A stretch of 64,000 nt of DNA, taken from contig QXPY01000001.1 in NCBI GenBank assembly GCA_003583745.1, positions 372,001 through 436,000 on the forward strand, read 5' to 3'. The position numbers and the translations under genes are program-made. The notes under the pieces are model-generated. The model saw only the letters and a list, made by a program, of their open reading frames with translations. It was not told where the DNA came from and did not search any database. This document shows positions 27,036 to 35,426 of the stretch, one piece after another. How positions within the stretch are numbered: position 1 is the stretch's first letter; the number at the start of each line of letters is the position of its first letter. This DNA is from Rhodocyclales bacterium GT-UBC. Lineage in GTDB: Bacteria; Pseudomonadota; Gammaproteobacteria; Burkholderiales; Rhodocyclaceae.

Positions 27036-28211
27036 ATGTCGATCCTGACTGAACTGCAAGACCTGACGGGCGATATGCGTGGCTGGCGTCATCATCTGCA
27101 CGCCCATCCCGAGACCGCGTTCGAAGAGCACCAGACCAGCAAGCTGGTTGCCGAGTTGCTGACCTCCTTCGGGATCGAGGTCCATACCGGCATTGCCCGC
27201 ACCGGCGTGGTCGGCGTCATTCACGGCAAGGCGACCGGCCCCTGGGTCGGCCTGCGCGCCGACATGGATGCCCTGGATGTGCCGGAAGCCAACGACTTCG
27301 CACATCGCTCGCAGCACCCCGGGAAAATGCATGCCTGCGGCCATGACGGCCATACCGCGATGCTGCTCGGCGCCGCCAAATACCTGGCGGCGAAGCGCGA
27401 CTTTGCCGGCACCGTCGCCGTCATCTTTCAACCGGCCGAAGAAAACGAGGGCGGCGGCCGGGTGATGGTTGAAGAAGGCCTGTTCGAGCGCTTTCCGATC
27501 GAATCGGTCTATGGGCTGCACAACTGGCCAGGGCTGGCGGCCGGCCACTTGGCCATCCGTCCGGGGCCACAAATGGCGTCCTACGACATTTTCGAGATCA
27601 CGCTGGAAGGACAAGGCGCCCACGCGGCGATGCCCCACCTCGGGCGCGACTCGATGGTCGCGGCGGCCCAGTTGGTCACCGCCCTGCAAACAATCGCCAG
27701 TCGCGACGCCAATCCGCTCGATGCGATCGTCGTCAGCGTCACCCAGATTCATGGTGGCGACACCTGGAACGTGCTGCCGCAACAGGCTGTCTTGCGCGGC
27801 ACGGTGCGCGCCTTCGACGCCAGCGTGCAGGATCTGGCCGAACGGCGGATCGACGAGATCGCGCAGGGCATTGCCGCGACTTTTGGCATCAAGGCCCGGC
27901 TGCGCTACGAAAGACGCTATCCGCCCACCATCAATGCGCGCGAACCGGCACGTATCGCGGCGGCAGCGGCAACGGCGCTGGTCGGCGCCGACAAGGTCGA
28001 TCTCGATCCACGCCCGTCAATGGGCGCCGAGGACTTCGCCTTTCTGCAGCAGGCCCGGCCCGGGGCTTATATCTGGCTGGGTGCCGGACCCGGCCAGGCC
28101 GGCTGCATGCTGCACAACCCCGGTTACGATTTCAACGACGAAATCCTCAACATCGGCGCGGCTTATTGGGTCGAGCTTGTGCGCCAGGTGCTGGGTGGAG
28201 CCGACGCATGA
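27036..28211 (+). CDS. M20-family metallo-amidohydrolase (hippurate/IAA-amino-acid hydrolase type)
   Basis: 391 residues. Motifs are RHHLHAHPETAFEE, GLRADMDALDVPEAN, the metal site HACGHDGHTAMLLGAA (about 104-119) and PAEENEGGGRVMVEEG; the lid domain contains GAHAAMPHLGRDS. Members use two metal ions to cleave N-acyl amino acids, such as hippurate, N-acetyl-cysteine conjugates or auxin conjugates. The stop overlaps the next gene by four bases (ATGA). It would free an amino acid for the neighbouring oxidases. Confidence 0.88.
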   Translation: MSILTELQDLTGDMRGWRHHLHAHPETAFEEHQTSKLVAELLTSFGIEVHTGIARTGVVGVIHGKATGPWVGLRADMDALDVPEANDFAHRSQHPGKMHACGHDGHTAMLLGAAKYLAAKRDFAGTVAVIFQPAEENEGGGRVMVEEGLFERFPIESVYGLHNWPGLAAGHLAIRPGPQMASYDIFEITLEGQGAHAAMPHLGRDSMVAAAQLVTALQTIASRDANPLDAIVVSVTQIHGGDTWNVLPQQAVLRGTVRAFDASVQDLAERRIDEIAQGIAATFGIKARLRYERRYPPTINAREPARIAAAAATALVGADKVDLDPRPSMGAEDFAFLQQARPGAYIWLGAGPGQAGCMLHNPGYDFNDEILNIGAAYWVELVRQVLGGADA

Positions 28212-29485
28212 GGGTCATTGTCCTCGGTGCCGGCGTCGTCGGCGTCACCACGGCTTATTACCTGCAGCAAGCCGGACATCAGGTGACCGTGCTCGAACAG
28301 GGCAACGGCCCGGCCGAGGGGGCCAGTTATGGCAATGCTGGTGGCTTGTGTCCGGGCTTTTCCGGCCCCTGGGCTTCGCCGGGGGTGTTGCGCAAGGGCC
28401 TGGGCTGGCTGCTGAAAAAAAATGCGCCGCTCGCTTTTGGTCGGGGCGTCGAATTCGCCGATTTGAGCTGGTTGCAGCATTTTGTCGCCAATTGCCGGCG
28501 TGCCAACTTCGCCCGCAACAAGGCGCGCATGCAGAGGATTGCCCACTACAGTCAGGCCCGCTTGATCGAACTCAACCGCGATCTGGGCTGGGGGGAGAAC
28601 TACGATTTTCGGCCGACCGGCGTTCTGCAGTTGTTCCGTGACCCGAAGGATCTGGCGGCGGCTGAAAGCGGCGCCGTACGGGTGCTACAAGCCGCCGGCG
28701 TAGCGCATCGACTGGCTGGCAATGATCAACTGGTCGCGCTCGATCCAGCCCTGGCGGGCAGTGCCCAACACTTCGTTGGCGGTCTGCTGCTGCCCGGCGA
28801 CGCATCCGGCGACTCGCACAAATTCAGCCAGGCGCTCGCCGACTGGCTGAGCAGCCGTGGCGTCGAATTCCGCTATGGACAGCGGATTGAAGCCTTGATC
28901 GGCAACGGCCGCTCGGTCAACGGCGTACGGACCGAACGCGACCAATTCGCTGCCGACGCCGTCGTCGTCGCCCTCGGGGCATCCGCCGCGAAGTTACTCA
29001 AACCTTGGCGCATTCGTTTGCCGATCCGTCCGGTAAAAGGCTATTCGCTGACCGCACGCATCAAATCGTCTGCTCTTGCGCCGTCGCTCGCGGTGATGGA
29101 CGAGCAGCACAAAACCTTCGTTGCCCGTCTCGGCGACCGCATACGCATCGCCGGCATGGCCGAGATCAGCGGATTCGATGCCCGCCTGCCCGACGGCAAA
29201 CGGGCCTTCCTGCAGGAACGACTGGAAGAGCTGTACCCCGGCGTGGCCGCCTTTTCCGATGCCGAGTTCTGGTCCGGATTGCGGCCGATGACCTGGGATG
29301 GCCCGCCCATTCTCGGCAAAACCCCGGTCGAACGCCTTTTTCTCAATGCTGGCCATGGCTCCAGCGGCTGGACCCAGGCCTGCGGCACCGGCCGGATCGT
29401 CGCCGATATCGTTTCCGGCAAGACGCCGGACCTCGACCTCGATGGCTTGACGCTCGATCGTTTCGGCAAGGCGGTGATTGGATGA
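28208..29485 (+). CDS. D-amino-acid dehydrogenase-like FAD oxidoreductase (DadA family)
   Basis: 425 residues. The N-terminus reads MRVIVLGAGVVGVTTAYYLQ, the DadA-type FAD motif; ASYGNAGGLCPGFSGPWASPG and PVKGYSLT are family segments, and GHGSSGWTQACGTG closes the flavin site. DadA passes electrons from D-amino acids to the quinone pool, giving a keto acid and ammonia. It differs from the oxidoreductase at 25731 and overlaps both neighbours by four bases. L-specific or glycine-type substrates cannot be excluded. Confidence 0.85.
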   Translation: MRVIVLGAGVVGVTTAYYLQQAGHQVTVLEQGNGPAEGASYGNAGGLCPGFSGPWASPGVLRKGLGWLLKKNAPLAFGRGVEFADLSWLQHFVANCRRANFARNKARMQRIAHYSQARLIELNRDLGWGENYDFRPTGVLQLFRDPKDLAAAESGAVRVLQAAGVAHRLAGNDQLVALDPALAGSAQHFVGGLLLPGDASGDSHKFSQALADWLSSRGVEFRYGQRIEALIGNGRSVNGVRTERDQFAADAVVVALGASAAKLLKPWRIRLPIRPVKGYSLTARIKSSALAPSLAVMDEQHKTFVARLGDRIRIAGMAEISGFDARLPDGKRAFLQERLEELYPGVAAFSDAEFWSGLRPMTWDGPPILGKTPVERLFLNAGHGSSGWTQACGTGRIVADIVSGKTPDLDLDGLTLDRFGKAVIG

Positions 29486-29811
29486 TTCTGGCCGGCTTTC
29501 CCTTTACTGCAACCGACTGGGCGACCATCGAACGCACCGAACATCCTGGCGCGACGGGCACATCCTATTGGCAGACCCGACTGTTTGGTGAGATGCGCGT
29601 CCGCATCATCGAATACTCGGCCAATTATCTGACCGGCTACTGGTGTACCAAGGGGCACGTTTTCTTTTGCCTTGAGGGCGAACTCGAAATCGAGCTGCAG
29701 GATGGACGCAAACATCTGCTGACGCCGGGCATGAGCTTTCAGGTCGCCGACCAGGCCGAACCGCACCGCAACTACACGCGCCATGGTGCGCGGTTTTTCG
29801 TTGTCGACTGA
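29482..29811 (+). CDS. small cupin protein (DHCW-motif type)
   Basis: 109 residues; its ATG at 29482 overlaps the DadA-like stop. A single cupin barrel with GYWCTKGHVFFCLEGELEIE and a late HRNYTRHGARFFVVD. The WCxKGH segment matches the cupin group sometimes called DHCW. Such small cupins are often lyases or sensors of the pathway metabolite. Position in the operon suggests it acts on a product of the oxidoreductases. Confidence 0.75.
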   Translation: MILAGFPFTATDWATIERTEHPGATGTSYWQTRLFGEMRVRIIEYSANYLTGYWCTKGHVFFCLEGELEIELQDGRKHLLTPGMSFQVADQAEPHRNYTRHGARFFVVD

Positions 29812-29906
29812 AGGTGTCGACGGCCCCCTCCCTGCTTCATCACCACGCTGCCCGCCTATTTCCCTGTGGCAGCACTTGACAACCCTAGCCACGGACAATA
29901 CCCATC

Positions 29907-31013
29907 ATGGACCTGACCGACTTTTTTGCCGCCAGCTACACCCAGGCCCGGCGTAAATTCATCGATGCCGTCGCCTCAGTCAACGGCACGCTCGCCTCCT
30001 ACCCGCACCCGACGCAACATGGCCCGAACGGCGAACCGCTGGCCGTCGATGTCGCCCATATCGGCGATCCGGCAGCCCCCAGGCAGTTGATCGTGATCAG
30101 CGGTACGCACGGCCTCGAAGGCTATGCCGGATCGGCCGCCCAGATCGCCTGGCTGCGCCTGGGCAACGCCGGAAAGTTGCCGCCCGGCCTGGGCGTGCTG
30201 CTGATACATGGCCTGAATCCCTACGGCTTTGCCCACTTCAGCCGGACCACCGAAAACAATGTCGACCTGAACCGGAATTTCGTCGATCACGAACGGGCCC
30301 ACCCAGCCAACCCGGATTACGACCGCCTGCATCCGCACCTCAAGGCCGAGGACTGGGGCTGGGAATTTCTCGAAAAAATGGCGGCGGCCGAGGCAAACTA
30401 CCGTGACGAGCACGGTGCCGACGCCCTGTTCAATGCCCGGGTCAAAGGCCAGTACAACCATGCGGATGGCTTGTTTTACGGCGGCCAGGCACGCGAATGG
30501 TCGAACCTGACCTTGCAGCGCATCATCGAGGAACATCTCGCTGCGGCCCGCCAAGTTGCGCTGATCGACTGGCACACCGGTCTGGGTAAATACGGCGAGC
30601 CCTTCTTCCTGTGCTTCAGTCCGGAAGATAGCGCCGAATACCAACAGGCGGTGCATTGGTGGGGCGAGCACCGGATCAGCAATGCCCGACCGCATGGCTT
30701 GTCCCGGCCGCAATATTCCGGCCTGGTCTTTCACGGCGTCAGCCGCTTCATCGGCAACCGGCCGCTGGTCGGCGCGGTGATCGAATTCGGCACGCGCGAG
30801 ATTGCCATGAACAAGGTTCAGCCGCTGGACCAATGGCTGCGTTTCCGCGCACCGCGTCAGACCGAACGATTCGAGTTGTTGCAACTCGACCTGCGCGACG
30901 CCTACGTCCCCTTCTCGCAAGAGTGGCGGACAGCAGCATTGCGTCAGTCGGTGGACATCACCGAGCAGGCCGTTGCCGGCCTGGCCTCGTGGAAGCTTGA
31001 TCAGGCTGCCTAG
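29907..31013 (+). CDS. M14-like zinc peptidase (DUF2817 family)
   Basis: 368 residues. Putative zinc ligands are H68 and E71 (SGTHGLEG) and H223 (LIDWHTGLG), with DLNRNF (about 120) for carboxylate binding and a glutamate in VIEFGTREI as the general base. This is the arrangement of M14 carboxypeptidase/aspartoacylase relatives. There is no signal peptide, so it would act in the cytoplasm on short peptides or acylated amino acids brought in by the transporter. It lies 95 bp after the cupin gene and ends 24 bp from the convergent permease. Confidence 0.85.
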   Translation: MDLTDFFAASYTQARRKFIDAVASVNGTLASYPHPTQHGPNGEPLAVDVAHIGDPAAPRQLIVISGTHGLEGYAGSAAQIAWLRLGNAGKLPPGLGVLLIHGLNPYGFAHFSRTTENNVDLNRNFVDHERAHPANPDYDRLHPHLKAEDWGWEFLEKMAAAEANYRDEHGADALFNARVKGQYNHADGLFYGGQAREWSNLTLQRIIEEHLAAARQVALIDWHTGLGKYGEPFFLCFSPEDSAEYQQAVHWWGEHRISNARPHGLSRPQYSGLVFHGVSRFIGNRPLVGAVIEFGTREIAMNKVQPLDQWLRFRAPRQTERFELLQLDLRDAYVPFSQEWRTAALRQSVDITEQAVAGLASWKLDQAA

Positions 31014-31037
31014 GCCACGGAGGAATTCGGCGCCAAT

Positions 31038-31712
31038 CTAGCGATAACGCAAAGCCAGTCGGTTGGCGCCGAACTCGAGCAGCGAGCAGAAGGCGAAGTA
31101 AAGCAAGGCGACAAAGAGGAAGATTTCGGTCGGAAAAACCATTTCGCGATTGCTGACCTGGGTGGCGACGAATGACAGTTCGCCGACGCCGATCACGTAG
31201 GCCAGCGACGTATCCTTGATCAGCGAAACCCACTGGTTGATGAACGACGGCACCATGATCGGCAGGGCCTGCGGCAGGATGATCGACCACAGGACCTGGC
31301 GCCGCGTCAGACCGAGGGCGGCACCGGCCTGCCATTGCCCGACCGACAGGCTGCGAATGCCGGCGTGCACCGAATGCGCCAGGTAGCTGCCGCCGATCAG
31401 CGACAGAGCAACCACCACCGTGCCCGTGCCCGGCACGTTGATATCGAGCAGGATGGGCAGCAGGAAATACATCCAGAAGATCAGCATGATCACCGGGATC
31501 GCCCGGAAAAAGCCGAGGAACAGCAGTAGCCCGGTATGCCAGGCGCCGCGGGTCATGGCCAGCGCGATACCGAGGATGAAGCCGATGACGGCAGCGGCGA
31601 TGGCCGAGATAACGCTGAGGATCACGGTCAGTGCAGCACCGCCCAGTGGCCCGTTGGGCCAGGCGCCGACCATGAAATAGGAAAAATTGTTGGCAATGAC
31701 CGTGAAATCCAT
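31038..31712 (-). CDS. polar amino-acid ABC transporter permease 2 (HisM/GltK type)
   Basis: Start at ATG 31712 overlaps the stop of the other permease (TGATG); 224 residues with five membrane segments. HisM-type features are GAALTVILSVISAIAAAVIGF at the start and the coupling loop IRSLSVGQWQAGAALGLTRRQVLWSIILPQALP. It forms a heterodimer with the product of 31712-32446. No ATPase gene is adjacent. Confidence 0.9.
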   Translation of the reverse strand: MDFTVIANNFSYFMVGAWPNGPLGGAALTVILSVISAIAAAVIGFILGIALAMTRGAWHTGLLLFLGFFRAIPVIMLIFWMYFLLPILLDINVPGTGTVVVALSLIGGSYLAHSVHAGIRSLSVGQWQAGAALGLTRRQVLWSIILPQALPIMVPSFINQWVSLIKDTSLAYVIGVGELSFVATQVSNREMVFPTEIFLFVALLYFAFCSLLEFGANRLALRYR

Positions 31713-32446
31713 CAGAGCGGTGCTCCGATCAGTTTTCGCCGATGCTGCAGCCATTGGCCGGTGGTTTCGATCAGCACGATGCTGCCGATATAGAGCAAGG
31801 TGGCAATGCCGAAAGCCTGGAAGGTCTTGAAGGTTTCGGTCTCGACCTGGCGCGAGGCGTAGGACAGTTCGGCCAGGCCGATGGCCATGGTCAGCGAGGA
31901 GTTTTTCAGGGTGTTCATGTATTGCCCGAGCAAGGGCGGCATGGCAATGCGGATGGCCTGCGGCATCACGATATGGCGCCAGATCTGGTAGCGCGTCATG
32001 CCCAGCGCGGCCGCCGCCGTAACCTGCCCGGCCGGGACGCCGCCGACCCCGGCGCGGAATTCTTCGGCAATGAAGGCCGAGGTATAGAGGGTCAGGCCGA
32101 CAAAGCCGGCCAGATATTCGAACGGTGGCCATTTGATGCCGAAGACGACCATGTCGAGCTGGTGTGGCGTATTCAGCCATTCGAGCAGGCCTTCGCTCAT
32201 CAAGGCGGTCGAGCCGAAATACCAGAAGAACAACTGGATCAGCAGCGGCGTATTGCGAAATAGCGAAAGGTAGCCAGCTACCGGCCAGGCCAGCCAGCGT
32301 GAGCGGGCGAGCCGCCCCAGACAGAGCACGAAGCCGAGCGCCGTCGCCGCCAGCGAGGCCAGGGCGGCCAGCACCACGGTAACGCCAAAGCCCTGGATCA
32401 GCCAGACCAGGTATTTCGGGGCCAGCAGCTCACCAAATACAGTCAT
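31712..32446 (-). CDS. polar amino-acid ABC transporter permease 1 (HisQ/GltJ type)
   Basis: 244 residues. Features are YLVWLIQGFGVTVVLAALASL at the start, the FFWYFGS segment and the coupling loop FRAGVGGVPAGQVTAAAALGMTRYQIWRHIVMPQAI, as in glutamate/aspartate importers. It is separated from the binding-protein gene by a GC hairpin. Probably specific for glutamate, aspartate or cystine-like amino acids; the sequence does not decide. Confidence 0.9.
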   Translation of the reverse strand: MTVFGELLAPKYLVWLIQGFGVTVVLAALASLAATALGFVLCLGRLARSRWLAWPVAGYLSLFRNTPLLIQLFFWYFGSTALMSEGLLEWLNTPHQLDMVVFGIKWPPFEYLAGFVGLTLYTSAFIAEEFRAGVGGVPAGQVTAAAALGMTRYQIWRHIVMPQAIRIAMPPLLGQYMNTLKNSSLTMAIGLAELSYASRQVETETFKTFQAFGIATLLYIGSIVLIETTGQWLQHRRKLIGAPL

Positions 32447-32478
32447 GATTGAAGTTCGATTGAATGATTAACGTAAAA

Positions 32479-32508
32479 GGGCGCCGGAGGCTCTGCCCAC
32501 CGGCGCCC
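32479..32508 (-). terminator. hairpin between binding-protein and permease genes
   Basis: Nine-base-pair stem GGGCGCCGG / CCGGCGCCC with a 12-nt loop, followed on the minus strand by TTTTACG. It probably acts as a partial terminator or 3' stabiliser, so that more binding protein than permease is made, a common arrangement in ABC operons. Confidence 0.65.
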
Positions 32509-32527
32509 GGATAAACGCGACTAACGC

Positions 32528-33331
32528 TTATTTGTCGCCGATCTTGAAAATGCGCTTGAGCGGCGTCTTCGTGGCCGGACCGAACCATGCGTCGTAAATC
32601 TTCTGGGCCTTGCCGCTCGACTCGAGTTCACGCAGGGTCTGATTGACGAACTCGGTGAGCCGGGTTTCACCCTTGGCAATACCGGCACCAATCAGGTCGT
32701 CGGACACCGAGAACGGCGGAATTTCGTATTTATCCTTGTCCGGCGCATTGGCGAGCAGTGCGATCAGCTTCGGACCATCCTGGGTGACCGCCTGGACATT
32801 ACCATTACGCAAGGCAGTAAAGGCGAACGGGGTGTCGTCGTAGGCAACCAGCGTTGCCGTCGGGAATTTTTCGCGCAAGACGATTTCGTTGGTCGTGCCC
32901 TTGTCGACGCCGATGCGCAGTTTTCCGATCTGGTCCGGCGAGGTCAGCGTGCCCTTCTTGGCGATGAACTGCTGGCCGGAAGCGAAATAGGGAATACTGA
33001 AATTGACCTGCTTGGCGCGCTCCTCGGTGATGGTGAAGTTGGCCAGAACGATATCGACCTTGTTGGCCGTCAGCAGCGGGATGCGATTGGCCGGGTTGGT
33101 CGGCACCAGTTCCAGCTTGACCTTGAGTTTCGCCGCCAGCTCCTTGGCGTAATCGACGTCGAGACCGGTGATCTGCTTGCTTTGCGCATCGACAAAGCCG
33201 AAAGGCGGGTTGCTGTCGAAGGCGGCAACCCGCAGCACGCCGGCTTTCTTGATGTCGTCAAGGCGATCGGCGTGAGCCAGCGTGGATAACAGGGCGAGCG
33301 TGAGCAAGGAAGCAATGCGCAGTTTTTTCAT
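32528..33331 (-). CDS. polar amino-acid ABC transporter substrate-binding protein
   Basis: The open frame reaches 33364, but ATG 33331 is followed by a proper signal peptide (MKKLRIASLLTLALLSTLAHA), giving 267 residues. Family 3 features are VLRVAAFDSNPPFGFVD, GLDVDYAKELAAKL, ILANFTITEERAKQVNFS and KLRIGVDKGTTNE. Aspartate/glutamate (PEB1-type) and cystine binders share this pattern. The upstream element at 33427 resembles that of the sulfate-binding protein gene, so a sulfur amino acid is possible. Confidence 0.88.
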   Translation of the reverse strand: MKKLRIASLLTLALLSTLAHADRLDDIKKAGVLRVAAFDSNPPFGFVDAQSKQITGLDVDYAKELAAKLKVKLELVPTNPANRIPLLTANKVDIVLANFTITEERAKQVNFSIPYFASGQQFIAKKGTLTSPDQIGKLRIGVDKGTTNEIVLREKFPTATLVAYDDTPFAFTALRNGNVQAVTQDGPKLIALLANAPDKDKYEIPPFSVSDDLIGAGIAKGETRLTEFVNQTLRELESSGKAQKIYDAWFGPATKTPLKRIFKIGDK

Positions 33332-33426
33332 TTTGAACTCCTGGTTGTCGTTCTGCAGTGTCAAATGGACAGGCCGTTGATGGCCGATCCGAGGACGCGA
33401 TGCTAGAGACAGCCAGTTCGCCGACC

Positions 33427-33451
33427 AACGAAGGAGTTATGCATTGCTTAT
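33427..33451 (-). promoter_or_regulatory. sulfur-type promoter element before the amino-acid binding-protein gene
   Basis: Read on the minus strand, 20 of 25 positions match the segment at 37322-37346 before the sulfate-binding protein gene: both begin ATAAGCAA and end CCTTCGTT, with a variable centre. The distance to the start codon is about 95 bp here and 61 bp there. Confidence 0.5.
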
Positions 33452-33525
33452 TCAGCGTCTGGAAAAAACTTCTACCTTATCCGCCGACCCGGCAAGGGAT
33501 ATCCATCCCGAACCGGGCGGGCGGC

Positions 33526-34101
33526 TCAGCGCTTGGCCAGTGCCTGCACTTCGGCATGCCGCGGGCAGCTCAGCAGATGATCGTTGACCATCCCGGTGGC
33601 CTGCATGAAGGCGTAACAGATCGTCGACCCGACGAACTTGAAGCCGGCTTTCAGCAGCGCCTTGCTCATCGCGTCCGATGCCGGCGTCTTGGTCGGCGCC
33701 TCGGCCAGCGTGCGCCACTGGTTCTGGATCGGCTGGCCATTAACGAACTGCCACAGGAAGTCGTCGAAAGTCCGGCCATTGGCGGTCAGCGCCAGGTAGG
33801 CACGGGCGTTCTGGATGGTGGCCGCCACTTTGGCCCGATTGCGGACGATGCCCGGGTTGCCCAGCAGTTCTGCCACCTTGGCGTCGTCGTAGCGGGCAAT
33901 CGTCGCCGGATCGAAACCGTCGAAGGCGAGCCGGTAGCTCTCCCGTTTTTTCAGAATGGTCGACCACGACAGGCCAGCCTGCGCCCCTTCAAGGATCAGT
34001 AATTCGAACAGGGCCCGGTCGTCGTGCAGCGGCACGCCCCACTCCTCGTCATGGTATTGCCGGTAAAGATCGAAGCCTTCGCACCACGGGCAGCGTTGCA
34101 T
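33526..34101 (-). CDS. tag: DNA-3-methyladenine glycosylase I
   Basis: Start taken at 34101 (MQRCPW), which matches the family N-terminus; an ATG five codons earlier is possible. 191 residues. Features are the zinc-site cysteines near the start (QRCPWC), YHDEEWGVPLHDDRALFELL, LEGAQAGLSWSTILKKRE, and near the end KFVGSTICYAFMQATGMVNDH, where the second pair of zinc ligands lies. It removes 3-methyladenine from alkylated DNA. Monocistronic and divergent from the diguanylate cyclase. Confidence 0.93.
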   Translation of the reverse strand: MQRCPWCEGFDLYRQYHDEEWGVPLHDDRALFELLILEGAQAGLSWSTILKKRESYRLAFDGFDPATIARYDDAKVAELLGNPGIVRNRAKVAATIQNARAYLALTANGRTFDDFLWQFVNGQPIQNQWRTLAEAPTKTPASDAMSKALLKAGFKFVGSTICYAFMQATGMVNDHLLSCPRHAEVQALAKR

Positions 34102-34221
34102 CGCGCACTCCTCCATCGCAAAGACGCAAGTGTATCGGCTACCCAGAGCAATCGCCCAGTTGTCAGTCTAGAGCGCGTAGCGCACCATCTCGGGATAAGA
34201 GAAATATCCGGGGGAGAAGGG

Positions 34222-35358
34222 ATGAGCCTGTTATCGACACTGCTCTTCGGCAAGGTCGCGTTTCATTCGAGCGAGGAATATCGCGAGTTTCAATTCAAGT
34301 TCCTGTGCATCGTCATTATTGCAGGTGCGGTCCTGACCGGTTTGCTGCTCATCGGGTCGCATTCGGCGGTCAATCCCATCGATCCACTGCACGTCCGCTC
34401 GATGTCGATCTTCACTGGTGGATCCTTGCTCTTGTGGTGGCTGTTGCGGGGTCGCAAGACCTGGTTTCCCGGTGTGGCCTGGACATACGAATGCCTCTGC
34501 ATGCTCGAATACGCCTCGGCGCTGTATTACGTGTCCGAAGACGAATTCCGCGTCGTCTGGTTCCTGACCAATATTCCTGGCGTCTATTTGCTGCTCGGTT
34601 GCCGTCCTGGCGCGTTCATCACCGCTCTGACCGCGTTCGGTCTGGCGCTGGGCAATGCCTATTTGCCGGCTCCCTATTCGCCCAATGCGATGGCAACCTT
34701 GTTGGCGAGCGTGATCTATCTCGGCGTCTTTTTTCACCTGTATGCCCGACGGGCGATTTCGTTTTATCTCAGAATGCGCGAATCGAATCAGGCGCTCTAC
34801 CGCCTGGCGATGCATGACCATTTGACGGGGGTACTCAACGCGAAGGCCTACTACCAGGTGTGCGATCAATTGATTTCGCTCGCCGCCCGTGCCAACACAC
34901 CTTATTCGGTGTTATTCATCGACCTCGATCATTTCAAGGTAGTTAACGACACCCATGGACATGCCGCCGGCGACACGGTCCTCCAAGCGGCGGCCCGCTG
35001 TATCGGCAACAGCATCCGGACCAGTGATTCGCTTGGCCGGGTTGGCGGCGAGGAGTTCAGCGTGTTTTTGCCCAATACCGGGTCGGAGGCGGCGCATGGC
35101 GTTGCCGAGAACATTCGTCGGGCGATCGCCTCGCTTGACATCGACGTGGCCGGTGTCGGCGTGCTGAAGATCACTGCCAGCATTGGCGTGGCGGGCAATA
35201 AACGCGAAATCCTGGCCATGCACGAAATTCAGAAGCAGGCCGATCAGGCGATGTACCTGGCGAAACGGGCCGGTCGGAACCGCGTCGCCTGCCTTGGCCG
35301 AGAAACTGCCGATTCCTCCGAATCGACGCCAATGGCGGCAAATACCATAAGCTCATAA
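34222..35358 (+). CDS. membrane diguanylate cyclase (GGDEF)
   Basis: Start at ATG 34222 after GGGGGAGAAGG; 378 residues. About five to six membrane segments (residues 25-172) form an unrecognised sensor region. The GGDEF domain has DLDHFK (metal aspartate 234), NDTHGHAAGD and GGEEF at 275-279. An RxxD inhibitory site (R266-T-S-D269) sits five residues before GGEEF, so product inhibition is expected. It makes cyclic di-GMP from two GTP. Confidence 0.92.
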   Translation: MSLLSTLLFGKVAFHSSEEYREFQFKFLCIVIIAGAVLTGLLLIGSHSAVNPIDPLHVRSMSIFTGGSLLLWWLLRGRKTWFPGVAWTYECLCMLEYASALYYVSEDEFRVVWFLTNIPGVYLLLGCRPGAFITALTAFGLALGNAYLPAPYSPNAMATLLASVIYLGVFFHLYARRAISFYLRMRESNQALYRLAMHDHLTGVLNAKAYYQVCDQLISLAARANTPYSVLFIDLDHFKVVNDTHGHAAGDTVLQAAARCIGNSIRTSDSLGRVGGEEFSVFLPNTGSEAAHGVAENIRRAIASLDIDVAGVGVLKITASIGVAGNKREILAMHEIQKQADQAMYLAKRAGRNRVACLGRETADSSESTPMAANTISS

Positions 35359-35426
35359 GAATTGCGTCGTTCCGGCCGGTGCCGGCCGTCGGGAAAATCC
35401 TGCAAAACACTTGAAGGACAGCACCG

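Noticed and set aside
25764-27782. 672-codon minus-strand open frame
   Set aside because: Antisense to the FAD oxidoreductase and M20 gene, whose motifs are clear on the plus strand.
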